From Lutibacter sp. B1 (GTDB lineage: Bacteria; Bacteroidota; Bacteroidia; Flavobacteriales; Flavobacteriaceae): DNA of 64,000 nt. Below, in pieces: positions 54,157-63,360 of this stretch. The stretch is taken from the NCBI RefSeq assembly GCF_012524075.1, contig NZ_JAAZUI010000001.1, forward strand, positions 290,990 through 354,989. The letters run 5' to 3'. The notes under the pieces are model-generated. The model was not told the DNA's origin, made no database searches, and saw only the letters and a list, made by a program, of their open reading frames with translations. Numbering within the stretch: position 1 is the stretch's first letter; each line of letters starts with the position of its first letter. The position numbers were made by a program, and so were the translations under genes.

Positions 54157-55374
54157 TTAAATAACTTCAGCAACTACAAAAGTACTTCCTCCAATAAAAA
54201 TCAAGTCATTTTTAGTGGCTTTATCTAATGCAGATTTGTATGCACTTTGAACTGATTTATAGCCTTTTCCTTTAAGCTGAAATTTAGAACACTCTTTCTG
54301 TAATGCAACAACCTCTAAACCTCTGGGAATATCAGGTTTACAAAAATAATAAATAGCATTTTTTGGAAATAAAGGAAGAATATTATCTAACTTTTTATCG
54401 TTAACAACACCAAAAACAATGTGTAAGTTTTTAAATTCTTCTTTTTGAAGTTGATCTAAAACATATTGTAAACCCTCTTTATTATGTCCGGTATCACAAA
54501 TTACTTTTGGCTCATTTTTAAGTATTTGCCATCTTCCTAAAAGATTAGTGTTCTGCACAACATTTAAAAGACCATCTCTTGTATTTTTATCTGATATAAT
54601 AAAGCCCTTATCAACTAATACTTTTATGGTTTGTACAACTGTTTTTATATTTTTTATTTGATAGCTTCCTTTTAAATCGGTTTCAAAATTTGTAATACTG
54701 TTTTTCTCGGCTAAATATAGTTTTGAATTATTTTGGTTGGCTATGTTTTGAAATAACGGAAATATTTCTTCTTGATATTCGCCAATAACAACAGGTACAT
54801 TTTTTTTTATTATTCCTGCTTTTTCAAAGGCTATCTCTGGTAATGTTTCGCCTAAAAACTGAGTGTGATCAAAACCAATATTGGTAATTACAGAAACTTC
54901 CGGAGTTATAATATTGGTAGAATCTAATCGCCCTCCTAATCCAACTTCTACTACGGCAATATCAACATGTTGTTTTGCAAAACAATCAAAAGCCAAACCA
55001 ACAGTCATTTCAAAAAAAGAAAGTTTATTTTGACTAAAAAATAAGATGTTCTTTTTCAAAAAATTAATAACCTCAATTTTTTTAATAACCTTTCCATTAA
55101 TTTTTATACGCTCTCTAAAATCTTTTAAATGAGGTGAAGTGTATAAACCAACTTTATAACCTGCTTCTTGTAAAATTGAAGCCATCATATGGCTGGTAGA
55201 TCCTTTACCATTTGTACCGGCTACATGAATGGTTTTAAATTTTTTTTCAGGGTAATTTAAATGTTTAGACAATGCTAAACTGTTTGTCAAATCTTTTTTA
55301 AAAGCTGTTTTTCCTTGCCTTTGATACATTGGCAATTGCGAAAACATCCAATTGAGGGTCTCGTTATAATTCAT
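54157..55374 (-). CDS. folC: folylpolyglutamate synthase / dihydrofolate synthase
   Basis: A 405-residue Mur-ligase-like enzyme adding glutamate to folates (and to dihydropteroate). P-loop HVAGTNGKGSTSHMMASIL (about 50-68), YTSPHLKDFRERI, VVEVGLGGRLDSTN and ITNIGFDHTQFLGETLPEIAFEKAGI are all characteristic, as is the C-terminal DTGHNKEGLQYVL. Last gene of the exbB-exbD-tonB-folC run, 6 bp after tonB. Confidence 0.94.
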   Translation of the reverse strand: MNYNETLNWMFSQLPMYQRQGKTAFKKDLTNSLALSKHLNYPEKKFKTIHVAGTNGKGSTSHMMASILQEAGYKVGLYTSPHLKDFRERIKINGKVIKKIEVINFLKKNILFFSQNKLSFFEMTVGLAFDCFAKQHVDIAVVEVGLGGRLDSTNIITPEVSVITNIGFDHTQFLGETLPEIAFEKAGIIKKNVPVVIGEYQEEIFPLFQNIANQNNSKLYLAEKNSITNFETDLKGSYQIKNIKTVVQTIKVLVDKGFIISDKNTRDGLLNVVQNTNLLGRWQILKNEPKVICDTGHNKEGLQYVLDQLQKEEFKNLHIVFGVVNDKKLDNILPLFPKNAIYYFCKPDIPRGLEVVALQKECSKFQLKGKGYKSVQSAYKSALDKATKNDLIFIGGSTFVVAEVI

Positions 55375-55380
55375 TAAAAA

Positions 55381-56238
55381 TTATTGTGAAAGTGAAAACC
55401 TGTATTTAATAATTCCAACTTGTTTTGAAGGTGCTTTAGCGTCGGGCTCCCATTTTGTTTTTAAAGCTGCTTCTTTTGCCTGAGTTAACAAACAAGATGC
55501 TGTATTTGTAGAACCTTTAACTCCTGGTGTAGCTTTAATTACTTTTCCATTAACATCCACTTCTATACTAACAATTACTAAACCTTCTTCGTTACAAATA
55601 TAATCAGGTTTTGGCCTGCTTAAAGGTTTTCTGTTCCCTAATTGATAATCTCCACCCGAACCACTGCCTCCACTACCGTAATAACCACTTGCATTTGGAT
55701 CTCCTGTAATTTTACCTTTATCTCCTGCTGCATTATCATTTCCTTCTCCTCCTGTAGCTTTTCCATTAGCATCTTTAATTCCTCCTATTAAAGCATCCAA
55801 GTTTTTCTTTTTAGCTTCTTCTTCAGCTTTTTGTTTAGCAATGGCTTCTTTGCGCTCTTTCTCTAATTTAGCTTCTTCCTCAGCCTTTTTTTTAGCTTCA
55901 TTTTGTTTTTTTATAACTAAAGCATCTTCTGTATTTTGTGTGAGCACTTCTTTAGAAGTAGTGGGTGATGTTTCTGTAATAGCTTCTTGTACTTGTTCCT
56001 CTTGTGCCTCTTGTTGCTCTTGCTCAACTATTTCTTCGGAAATTGATTTTAGTGGCTCGGTTGGTTGAATATTTCCGCTTCCAACATCAGATGTACCAAA
56101 ATTAACCGCAATACCATATTCTTCCGGTGGATCTATATACTTCAATCCAACAAAAAAAAGTGAAACTATTAACAAAATCATTATTAGTGTTGTTAATAGT
56201 GCTGATTTTCTTTTATGTTTTGTGTCTAAAAAACTCAA
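55381..56238 (-). CDS. TonB-like energy transducer
   Basis: A 285-residue protein linking the inner-membrane ExbB-ExbD motor to outer-membrane receptors. One N-terminal membrane helix (about 14-32), an Ala/Glu/Lys/Gln-rich periplasmic linker (about 60-150, coiled-coil like, KAEEEAKLEKERKEAIAKQK), a Gly/Ser-rich stretch (about 160-205) and a C-terminal TonB-like domain (GLVIVSIEVDVNGKVIKATPG...LKTKWEPD...IIKYRFSLSQ). The linker is not the usual Pro-rich type, closer to TolA in composition. 6 bp after exbD. Confidence 0.85.
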   Translation of the reverse strand: MSFLDTKHKRKSALLTTLIMILLIVSLFFVGLKYIDPPEEYGIAVNFGTSDVGSGNIQPTEPLKSISEEIVEQEQQEAQEEQVQEAITETSPTTSKEVLTQNTEDALVIKKQNEAKKKAEEEAKLEKERKEAIAKQKAEEEAKKKNLDALIGGIKDANGKATGGEGNDNAAGDKGKITGDPNASGYYGSGGSGSGGDYQLGNRKPLSRPKPDYICNEEGLVIVSIEVDVNGKVIKATPGVKGSTNTASCLLTQAKEAALKTKWEPDAKAPSKQVGIIKYRFSLSQ

Positions 56239-56244
56239 TTTAAA

Positions 56245-56637
56245 TTATTTAGGTCTAACGGCTAAAATTACTTTATATCTATTTCTATTTGCAATATCCA
56301 TTATTTTAACTGCTTTTTCAATAGGCACTCCTTCTTCAGCTCTTAAAACAATGGTTGGACTCTCTTTTGCAGATAGCAAACTTAATAAATTTTGTTCCAA
56401 GCTGGCTTCATCAACTTTTTCACTATCAATATAATATGTTAAATTTTTTGTTATACTAACAGCTACCGATTTTTTGTTTTCGGTTTTACCACTTGCTTTA
56501 GGTAACAAAATATCTAATGCACTTGTGGTAACTAAAGTAGATGTTATCATAAAAAAGATGAGCAATAAAAAAACAATGTCGGTCATAGACGACATGTTAA
56601 AATTCGGGTTTATTTTATTTCTACCTCTAATATTCAT
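56245..56637 (-). CDS. exbD: ExbD/TolR-family biopolymer transport protein
   Basis: A 130-residue protein: short cytoplasmic tail, one membrane helix with the conserved Asp (MTDIVFLLLIFFMITSTLV, residues ~18-36) and a small periplasmic domain. The Asp in the helix is the proton-coupling residue of the ExbB-ExbD motor. It lies 1 bp after exbB and 6 bp before tonB. Confidence 0.92.
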   Translation of the reverse strand: MNIRGRNKINPNFNMSSMTDIVFLLLIFFMITSTLVTTSALDILLPKASGKTENKKSVAVSITKNLTYYIDSEKVDEASLEQNLLSLLSAKESPTIVLRAEEGVPIEKAVKIMDIANRNRYKVILAVRPK

Positions 56638-56638
56638 A

Positions 56639-57331
56639 TTAAATAGGCTCGTTTAATAAATCTAAAAACTCAACAGATTTTGCTTCCATTTCGTATACAA
56701 CTTTATCAGTTTTAGCTACTAAATGATTGTATTGAATATACGAAATTATACCTACTATCAATCCTGCCACAGTAGTTGTCATAGCTGTATAAAGTCCGTC
56801 AGACAGCATTTTTATATCAATTTGTCCTCCTGCATTAGAAATTTCATGAATAGCAATAATCATACCTATTACCGTTCCTAAAAACCCAATCATAGGTGCG
56901 GCACCTGCAATAGTTGCCAACACACTCACATTTTTTTCCAATTTATAAATTTCTAAACGTCCGGCATTTTCAATTGCAGTATGAATATCTTCTAAAGGTT
57001 TACCTATTCTTGAAATTCCTTTTTCAATTAAACGTGATGCCGGAGATTTTACCTGAGCACATAAAACTTTAGCGGCATCTAATTTACCGTGTGTAACATG
57101 ATCTCTAATTTGATTCATAAAATTACTATCGGTTTTAGAAGCAGACTTTATTGCAAAAAAACGTTCAAAATAAATATATAATGCAACAATTAATAGTATT
57201 AAAAGTATTGCTATAATTATTTGTCCTCCTAAACCACCATCCATTATTAATTTATATACAGATAGTTTTTTTTCTTCAGAAATGGTTTCAGTTAAAATTT
57301 CACTTGAATTTTGTAAAACTGTTAAAAGCAT
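56639..57331 (-). CDS. exbB: ExbB/TolQ/MotA-family proton channel
   Basis: A 230-residue inner-membrane protein with three main helices: about 33-52, 145-165 (LATIAGAAPMIGFLGTVIGMI, the family motif) and 186-206 (LYTAMTTTVAGLIVGIISYI). With ExbD it forms the proton-driven stator that energises TonB. First gene of exbB-exbD-tonB-folC. This operon order is common in Flavobacteriia. Confidence 0.92.
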   Translation of the reverse strand: MLLTVLQNSSEILTETISEEKKLSVYKLIMDGGLGGQIIIAILLILLIVALYIYFERFFAIKSASKTDSNFMNQIRDHVTHGKLDAAKVLCAQVKSPASRLIEKGISRIGKPLEDIHTAIENAGRLEIYKLEKNVSVLATIAGAAPMIGFLGTVIGMIIAIHEISNAGGQIDIKMLSDGLYTAMTTTVAGLIVGIISYIQYNHLVAKTDKVVYEMEAKSVEFLDLLNEPI

Positions 57332-57403
57332 ATAGTACTGTTTTATTTATTGTTATTTAACGAATTTTAATATTTAAAATTGTAACTCATAAACTTTTTA
57401 AAT

Positions 57404-57429
57404 AAAAAAACCCGAGATTGCTCTCGGGT
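57404..57429 (-). terminator. Terminator after nhaD
   Basis: CCCGAGA (57411-57417) pairs with TCTCGGG (57422-57428) with a 4-nt loop; on the minus strand a seven-base T-run follows. It is 21 bp after the nhaD stop. Confidence 0.9.
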
Positions 57430-57449
57430 AAAATTAGCTAAAAATATGA

Positions 57450-58817
57450 TTAAAAATTTCTGATAAACATAAAAGCAATTGCTCCCGCTACAAAGCCAAG
57501 AGCTGCTAACCACGAAATTTTTTTAAAATACCAAAAGAAATTAATTTTTTCCATTCCCATTGCAACTACTCCGGCTGCTGATCCAATAATTAACATACTT
57601 CCTCCTGTTCCGGCAGCATAAGCTACAAAATGCCATAAATGACTATCAATTGGTTCTTGGAACATTCCCATACTTGCGGCAACTAAAGGTACGTTATCAA
57701 CTATTGCAGATCCTACTCCTAATAACATTATTACTACATCTGTATTTGGTATAATAACTTTTAAGTGCTCGGCTCCTAAAAACAACATTCCTAAAGATTC
57801 TAAAGCGGCTACCGCCATTAAAATACCGAAGAAAAATAATACACTCGACATTTCAATTCTGGCTAAAGAGCTATGAACAGGGCTATGAGAGCCTACATGA
57901 TTGTGTTCTGAATCTTGTTGAACACTTGACATTGTAAATTTTGATCTACTGAAAATTTCCGCAAAAACACCTACAACTGCTAAAGATAACATCATCCCTA
58001 CATACGGTGGTAAATGTGTTATAGTTTTAAAAATAGGCACAAAAATTATTCCTCCTAATCCTAAATACAACATTATTTGACTGTATTTATTTGTAGGTTC
58101 AGAATTATCATCTGTTTCAATTTTTTCTATATTTCCTTGAAAAGGTTTCATAAATGATGCTATAAAAACCGGAACTACAACACAAACCAAAGATGGTATA
58201 ATTAAATATTCTATTAATTTAGCTGAAGTTACTTTTTTACCAATCCACAACATTGTAGTTGTAACATCACCTATTGGAGACCATGCTCCACCGGCATTAG
58301 CTGCAATTATAATTAAACTTGCAAACCATAAACGCGTAGACTTATCATCTATAATTTTTTGAAGAATGGTAATTAAAACTATTGTGGCTGTTAAATTATC
58401 TATTATAGCAGAAAGAATAAATGCTAAAAAAGCAAAAATCCATAATAATTTCTTTTTACTTTTTGTTTTTATGAATTTTTTAAATGTTGAAAAACCGTCA
58501 AAATAATCTATCATTTCAACTATGGTCATAGCACCCAGTAAGAAAAATAGAATTTCAGCTGTTTTACCTAAATGATGCAATAACGTTTCTTCAAGTAAAT
58601 GATGTTTTTCTTCGTTTGCAAAACTTGAAAATCCTTCGATTAATTTATGTCCTGCAGAATCAAACCAATTTGAAAAATTATCAATACCAAAAGCTACCAA
58701 AGCCCATAAAATTGCCATCATTCCTAAAGCAGGAATTAGCTTATCTACTTTTAAATTATGTTCTAAGGTTATTGCTAAATATCCTAAAATAAATATTATT
58801 ATAATGACTGTTTCCAT
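57450..58817 (-). CDS. nhaD: NhaD-type Na+/H+ antiporter
   Basis: A 455-residue membrane protein of the ion transporter (IT) superfamily with about 12 hydrophobic segments. Typical stretches are LSAIIDNLTATIVLITIL (first discontinuous helix), AANAGGAWSPIGDVTTTMLWI and GVGSAIVDNVPLVAASMGMF plus GTGGSMLIIGSAAGVVAMG in the second half, all NhaD signatures. It exports sodium in exchange for protons, a fit with a marine or saline habitat. Single gene with own terminator. The 211 bp upstream (58818-59028) are AT-rich without recognisable features. Confidence 0.92.
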   Translation of the reverse strand: METVIIIIFILGYLAITLEHNLKVDKLIPALGMMAILWALVAFGIDNFSNWFDSAGHKLIEGFSSFANEEKHHLLEETLLHHLGKTAEILFFLLGAMTIVEMIDYFDGFSTFKKFIKTKSKKKLLWIFAFLAFILSAIIDNLTATIVLITILQKIIDDKSTRLWFASLIIIAANAGGAWSPIGDVTTTMLWIGKKVTSAKLIEYLIIPSLVCVVVPVFIASFMKPFQGNIEKIETDDNSEPTNKYSQIMLYLGLGGIIFVPIFKTITHLPPYVGMMLSLAVVGVFAEIFSRSKFTMSSVQQDSEHNHVGSHSPVHSSLARIEMSSVLFFFGILMAVAALESLGMLFLGAEHLKVIIPNTDVVIMLLGVGSAIVDNVPLVAASMGMFQEPIDSHLWHFVAYAAGTGGSMLIIGSAAGVVAMGMEKINFFWYFKKISWLAALGFVAGAIAFMFIRNF

Positions 58818-59028
58818 GTTTTAAAGTTTAATTAATTGTTTATCATATTATTATTTAAAAGTTTCTTTTATTTTGTTTAAATTATTTACAATAATATCCT
58901 TTTAATAAGAATCAATTATGTTAATTTCTTCTTATCAATTAAAAATAAATCTTTCTATTAGATGAGATATTTAAGGCTTTAATTATTATCATTTAAATTT
59001 TATCAAACTTAACAAATATTGTTAAAAC

Positions 59029-60102
59029 TTAATGGCTTTTAGTAAAGATTTTTCCTGAACTATGATCATTTAATGCTCCAGTAACACTACGCAAGCAATT
59101 CACTTGATTTTCAGAACGTAACAGTCCTAAAAGAGCAAAAATCAAAGCCTCTTTATAGTTTATAATTTCACTATCCGGTATCACAATTTCATTTTTACTG
59201 TAACGTTTTAGTTCTTCCATTAAAAAAGTATTAAAAGTACCACCTCCGGTAACCAATATTTTCGATTTAATGTTGTTATCCAAACACAAACTTATTTGAG
59301 TTACAATATGAGCTACAAATGTTCTTAAAATATCTTCTACAGTAATTTTTGCATCATCTATTAAAGGAAATATTGAACTTTTAACAAATTCTAAACCTAA
59401 CGATTTTGGTTTAGCATCTTTATAAAAAGCTATGTTATTCAATTTATTCAGTAAATTTTCATCTACTTTACCTTTTTTAGCCAAATTTCCTCCTTCATCA
59501 AATTTTACCCCTAACTGATTCGCATAAAAATTTAATACAATATTTACCGGACAAATATCAAAAGCTATTCTCTCCTTATTTTTTTCAAAAGAAATATTGG
59601 CAAAACCTCCTAAATTTAAACAATACGTATATTCAGAAAAAAGCAATTTATCTCCAATAGGCACAAGAGGAGCTCCTTGTCCTCCTAATTCAACATCTTG
59701 GGTTCTAAAATCGCATATAACTTTTAGCCCCGTTGTATTACTTATGGTTTGTCCATCGCCAATTTGTAGTGTGTATCCTTCATTTGGTTTATGAAAAATA
59801 GTATGTCCGTGTGATGCTATAAAATCTATATCAGAAATAGTGTATTTATCAACAAACTCGTTAACTAATTCTCCTAAGTAGTTTCCATATTCAATATGCA
59901 GTTTTAAAATACTTTCTTTAGATGAGGTAAATGCACTCCTTAATTTTTCTTCCCATAATTTTGAGTATGGAATAGTTTCTGTTTGTACTATTTTAAAATT
60001 ATAAATTTCATCGTTATTAAAAATTTGAGTATAAACAATATCCACACCATCTAACGAAGTACCGGACATTAACCCTATAATATTACACTGTTTTTCAATC
60101 AT
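59029..60102 (-). CDS. anmK: anhydro-N-acetylmuramic acid kinase
   Basis: A 357-residue ASKHA-fold kinase that cleaves and phosphorylates 1,6-anhydro-MurNAc to MurNAc-6-phosphate in peptidoglycan recycling. IGLMSGTSLDGVDIVY at the N-terminus is the family mark; LQIGDGQTISNTTGLKVICDFRTQDVELGGQGAPLVP and LNLGGFANIS complete the active site, and ILVTGGGTFN is the ATP motif. Cytoplasmic. Divergent from the acyl-CoA dehydrogenase gene. Confidence 0.94.
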   Translation of the reverse strand: MIEKQCNIIGLMSGTSLDGVDIVYTQIFNNDEIYNFKIVQTETIPYSKLWEEKLRSAFTSSKESILKLHIEYGNYLGELVNEFVDKYTISDIDFIASHGHTIFHKPNEGYTLQIGDGQTISNTTGLKVICDFRTQDVELGGQGAPLVPIGDKLLFSEYTYCLNLGGFANISFEKNKERIAFDICPVNIVLNFYANQLGVKFDEGGNLAKKGKVDENLLNKLNNIAFYKDAKPKSLGLEFVKSSIFPLIDDAKITVEDILRTFVAHIVTQISLCLDNNIKSKILVTGGGTFNTFLMEELKRYSKNEIVIPDSEIINYKEALIFALLGLLRSENQVNCLRSVTGALNDHSSGKIFTKSH

Positions 60103-60158
60103 AGATTTATTCCACTTTTCATACTACATATTTAACAAAAAAATACTTAAAAAAAGGT

Positions 60159-60166
60159 TATATTTG
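60159..60166 (+). promoter_or_regulatory. Putative -7 box for the acyl-CoA dehydrogenase gene
   Basis: TATATTTG matches TANNTTTG and lies 31 bp before the ATG at 60198. No clear -33 box. Confidence 0.4.
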
Positions 60167-60197
60167 AAAAAACCTAACTTTATTTTTAACCTTAATT

Positions 60198-61340
60198 ATG
60201 GATTTTAATTTAACTGAAGAACAACTAATGATACGCGATGCTGCTCGTGATTTTGCTCAAAACGAATTGTTACCCGGAGTAATTGAACGAGATGAAAAAC
60301 AACAATTTCCGGCAGAGCAAATAAAAAAAATGGGAGAACTAGGATTTTTAGGAATGATGGTTGACCCAAAGTACGGCGGAAGCGGATTAGACACCATTTC
60401 TTACGTATTAGCTATGGAAGAAATTTCTAAAATTGATGCTTCGGCATCAGTAGTTATGTCAGTAAATAACTCTTTAGTTTGCTGGGGGCTCGAAACCTTT
60501 GGAACTGAAGAACAAAAACAAAAATACTTGGTTCCACTTGCAACTGGCGAAATTATTGGCGCATTTTGTTTAAGTGAACCTGAAGCAGGTTCCGATGCTA
60601 CTTCACAACGTACAACCGCTATTGACAAAGGCGATTATTACTTGCTAAACGGAACAAAAAACTGGATTACTAACGGTAATAATGCCAGTGTTTACCTTAT
60701 AATTGCACAAACTGATGTAGAAAAAGGGCATAAAGGTATCAACGCTTTTATTGTAGAAAAAGGAATGGAAGGTTTTGTTGTTGGCCCAAAAGAAAACAAA
60801 TTAGGTATCCGTGGATCCGACACACATTCTTTAATGTTTACTGATGTTAAAGTGCCAAAAGAAAATAGAATTGGTGAAGATGGTTTTGGCTTTAAGTTCG
60901 CTATGAAAACCTTAGCAGGCGGTAGAATTGGTATTGCTTCACAAGCCTTAGGAATTGCCGCAGGCGCTTATGAGTTAGCCCTTAAATATTCTAAAGAGCG
61001 TAAAGCTTTTGGTACAGAAATCAGCAATCATCAAGCAATTGCTTTTAAATTGGCCGATATGGCAACTCAAATCGAGGCTGCACGCCATTTATGCATCAAA
61101 GCGGCTTGGGATAAGGACCAACATCAAAATTACGATTTAAGTGGTGCAATGGCTAAATTATACGCTGCCGAAACCGCTATGAGCGTTACTGTTGAAGCTG
61201 TTCAAATTCACGGAGGTTACGGTTTTGTAAAAGAATACCATGTAGAACGTCTAATGCGAGATGCTAAAATCACTCAAATTTATGAAGGCACTTCTGAAAT
61301 TCAAAAAATTGTAATCTCGAGAAGTGTTTTAAGAGATTAA
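60198..61340 (+). CDS. acyl-CoA dehydrogenase (short/branched-chain type)
   Basis: A 380-residue FAD enzyme introducing a double bond in acyl-CoA thioesters. N-terminal helical domain (MDFNLTEEQLMIRDAARDFA), middle beta domain with FCLSEPEAGSDATSQRT and NGTKNWITNG, and C-terminal helical domain with ERKAFGTEISNHQAIAFKLADMA, VQIHGGYGFVKEYHVERLMRDAKITQIYEGTSEIQ (the Glu of YEGT is the likely catalytic base). ISRSVLRD ends the protein and is the start of a 41-bp tandem repeat that runs into the intergenic space. Chain-length preference not readable. Single gene. Confidence 0.94.
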   Translation: MDFNLTEEQLMIRDAARDFAQNELLPGVIERDEKQQFPAEQIKKMGELGFLGMMVDPKYGGSGLDTISYVLAMEEISKIDASASVVMSVNNSLVCWGLETFGTEEQKQKYLVPLATGEIIGAFCLSEPEAGSDATSQRTTAIDKGDYYLLNGTKNWITNGNNASVYLIIAQTDVEKGHKGINAFIVEKGMEGFVVGPKENKLGIRGSDTHSLMFTDVKVPKENRIGEDGFGFKFAMKTLAGGRIGIASQALGIAAGAYELALKYSKERKAFGTEISNHQAIAFKLADMATQIEAARHLCIKAAWDKDQHQNYDLSGAMAKLYAAETAMSVTVEAVQIHGGYGFVKEYHVERLMRDAKITQIYEGTSEIQKIVISRSVLRD

Positions 61341-61427
61341 AATTATCCGTTTTAATCTCGAGAAGTGTTTTAAGAGATTAAAATTATCCGTTTTGATCTC
61401 GGAGAAGTGTTTTAAGAGATTAAAATT
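61313..61427 (+). repeat. 41-bp tandem repeat (2.8 copies) at the 3' end of the acyl-CoA dehydrogenase gene
   Basis: Units start at 61313, 61354 and 61395 with period 41; the first contains the last codons and stop of the gene. Each unit carries an AATCTC...GAGATT hairpin of 26 bases. Copy 3 has one extra G and stops before the AATTATCCG end. Confidence 0.92.
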
Positions 61428-61464
61428 CTTTTTTTAAGAAGTATTTTGACAAATTAAACTATTT

Positions 61465-61570
61465 AGGGCGTGTCGGCAATTCACATTGCCGTCGCGCCTT
61501 TCGTTAAATCTTTTTGGCAATTTCGCGTATGCTTATTTCCAAAAAGGATACCACTTCAACCGCTCACGCA
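61465..61570. repeat. GC-rich intergenic repeat element with two hairpins
   Basis: A GGCG...CGGCAAT / ATTGCCG...CGCC hairpin (61467-61498, 12 of 14 pairs) is followed by a CTTTTTGG/CCAAAAAG hairpin (61510-61546); GCGTG near the left end and CACGC near the right end are also complementary. Composition is far richer in GC than its surroundings. It resembles dispersed intergenic repeats seen in flavobacterial genomes. It abuts the umuD stop. Confidence 0.6.
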
Positions 61571-62023
61571 TCAAACCTTTTTAATAACATAGGTAACAAT
61601 TCCCCAAACAATCAATTCATTTTCTTCAGTAACTTTAATTGCTTTATAGGTTTTATTTTCAGGCATTAAATACACACAGCCTTTTTCAACTTTTAATCTT
61701 TTAACGGTAAATTCACCATCAATCATACATACAGCAATTTTACCATCTCTTGTTTCAATACTTCTATCAATCACCAACAAATCACCATCTTCAATATTGG
61801 CGTCAATCATAGAATTTCCACGTACTCTCGCATAAAACGTAGCATCTTCATTGGTAATTAATTCTTTATCTAAACTAATACGAACTTCTTTAAAATCTTC
61901 CGCAGGAGAAGGAAATCCGGCAGAAATATCTTCATTCACAATAGGTCTTTCAATAAACTGAACCTTTTCCGGAACATAAAAAGTGATATTTTTAATTCCT
62001 TCTTTTATTTTTTTTACTCGCAT
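61571..62023 (-). CDS. umuD: UmuD-like S24 peptidase, polymerase V autoproteolytic subunit
   Basis: A 150-residue LexA/UmuD-family protein. Cleavage site AGFPSP (residues 31-36), catalytic Ser in RGNSMIDA and catalytic Lys in EFTVKRLK are all present, so self-cleavage to UmuD' is expected on RecA activation. There is no DNA-binding domain as in LexA. Its start overlaps the umuC stop by 10 bp; the order umuC then umuD is the reverse of the E. coli operon. Confidence 0.92.
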   Translation of the reverse strand: MRVKKIKEGIKNITFYVPEKVQFIERPIVNEDISAGFPSPAEDFKEVRISLDKELITNEDATFYARVRGNSMIDANIEDGDLLVIDRSIETRDGKIAVCMIDGEFTVKRLKVEKGCVYLMPENKTYKAIKVTEENELIVWGIVTYVIKKV

Positions 62024-63267
62024 TTTACTTCAATAATTTCATTTATAGCTGTGGTATATCTTGGTGATAAATGTTCTTGTTTCATTTTCCACGTTTTATC
62101 TAAATCCTGATTGGCAATTTTTATTTTTGGAGCGTTGTATTTAAAATTTAAAGCATCAATTGTTTTCATTAGCAATTTATGCTTCGGGTTTTCATCAGTA
62201 AACAACGAAAATTGATGCTGACTTTCAGGTTTTAAGCCCATAACAATCACACCTGCTTTTTTATAACTATACCCTTTTCTAAATAACTCCCCAATGCCTT
62301 TAATTGCCGAATTACAAATGGTAATACTTGAATTGGTTGCATACGGCAAATGCACCACTACTCCAACACTTCTTTTAACATCAACATATTTACTGGTTTT
62401 TAAAAAAACATACAAACTCGTACATTCCGAACGTTGTTTTCTCAACTTTTCGGCACAAGCATTGGCAAAAGTTGCTATACGTTCTTTAATAGGTTCATAT
62501 TCTTTTAAAGCATATTCAAAAGTTCGTGTAGTAGCAATATGTTTTTTATCTTTTATAGCTTCAAAACCTATAATTGGCTCTCCCAATAAATCTTTTTTTA
62601 AACGCAAACCCACTACTGAAAATTTACTGCGCACAAATTCATCACTTAACAATGTGAAATTATATGCTGTATGTATATGTGATTTTTTAAGCTGCTTCGA
62701 AATACTGCGACCAATACCCCAAACATTCTCAATTTCAGTATATTTTAATGCTTTTATGCGTTTATTTTCATCAGAAATAACATAAACACCGCTTGTTTTT
62801 TTTGAAAAATTTTTAGCAATTTTATTGGCAACTTTCGAAAGTGATTTAGTAGGTGCAATTCCAATACTTACAGGAATTCCAACCCATTTTTCAATAGTTT
62901 CCTTAATTTTTAAACCATACTTTTCTAATTCCTTTTCATCAATTCCGTCTAACTTAAAAAATGCTTCATCAATCGAATACAATTCAATATCTGAAGAAAA
63001 TTTAGATAAAATAGACATCACTCTGGTACTTAAATCACCATATAATGAATAATTCGAAGAAAAAACCTCAATGGCATGTTCTTTAAATACTTTTTCATAT
63101 TTATATGCTTCTGCACCCATTGGTATAAAAGGTTTTGCTTCTAAACTTCTCGCAATTACACAACCATCATTATTAGATAAAACCACTATAGGTTTTCCAA
63201 CTAAATAAGGTTTAAAAACTCGTTCACACGAAGCATAAAAACTATTACAATCTAAAATACCGTACAT
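62014..63267 (-). CDS. umuC: UmuC-like Y-family DNA polymerase
   Basis: A 417-residue translesion polymerase that copies damaged DNA with UmuD'. Palm/finger motifs are [14 protein letters not shown] (residues 5-18, with the metal-binding Asp), [14 protein letters not shown], the second acidic cluster [12 protein letters not shown] and [24 protein letters not shown]; the C-terminal region contains [33 protein letters not shown] (little finger). First gene of the umuC-umuD pair. No recognised SOS box consensus is known to me for this group; TACATTTA on the minus strand 28-35 bp upstream could be the -7 box. Confidence 0.93.
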   Translation of the reverse strand: MYGILDCNSFYASCERVFKPYLVGKPIVVLSNNDGCVIARSLEAKPFIPMGAEAYKYEKVFKEHAIEVFSSNYSLYGDLSTRVMSILSKFSSDIELYSIDEAFFKLDGIDEKELEKYGLKIKETIEKWVGIPVSIGIAPTKSLSKVANKIAKNFSKKTSGVYVISDENKRIKALKYTEIENVWGIGRSISKQLKKSHIHTAYNFTLLSDEFVRSKFSVVGLRLKKDLLGEPIIGFEAIKDKKHIATTRTFEYALKEYEPIKERIATFANACAEKLRKQRSECTSLYVFLKTSKYVDVKRSVGVVVHLPYATNSSITICNSAIKGIGELFRKGYSYKKAGVIVMGLKPESQHQFSLFTDENPKHKLLMKTIDALNFKYNAPKIKIANQDLDKTWKMKQEHLSPRYTTAINEIIEVKCE

Positions 63268-63310
63268 TCTATAAAATTAATACGTTTTTTGATGTTAAAT
63301 GTATAGAATA

Positions 63311-63342
63311 AAAATCCTCATAAAAAATATGAGGATTTTATT
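63311..63342 (-). terminator. Terminator between the DUF6526-like gene and umuC
   Basis: AAAATCCTCATA (63311-63322) pairs perfectly with 63328-63339 over a 5-nt loop, with T-rich sequence following on the minus strand. It separates the two transcription units. Confidence 0.85.
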
Positions 63343-63360
63343 AATATATTACTAATGCAC

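Noticed and set aside
61313..61427. Regular repeats considered as a CRISPR array
   Set aside because: Repeats are directly tandem without unique spacers, and no cas genes are present.
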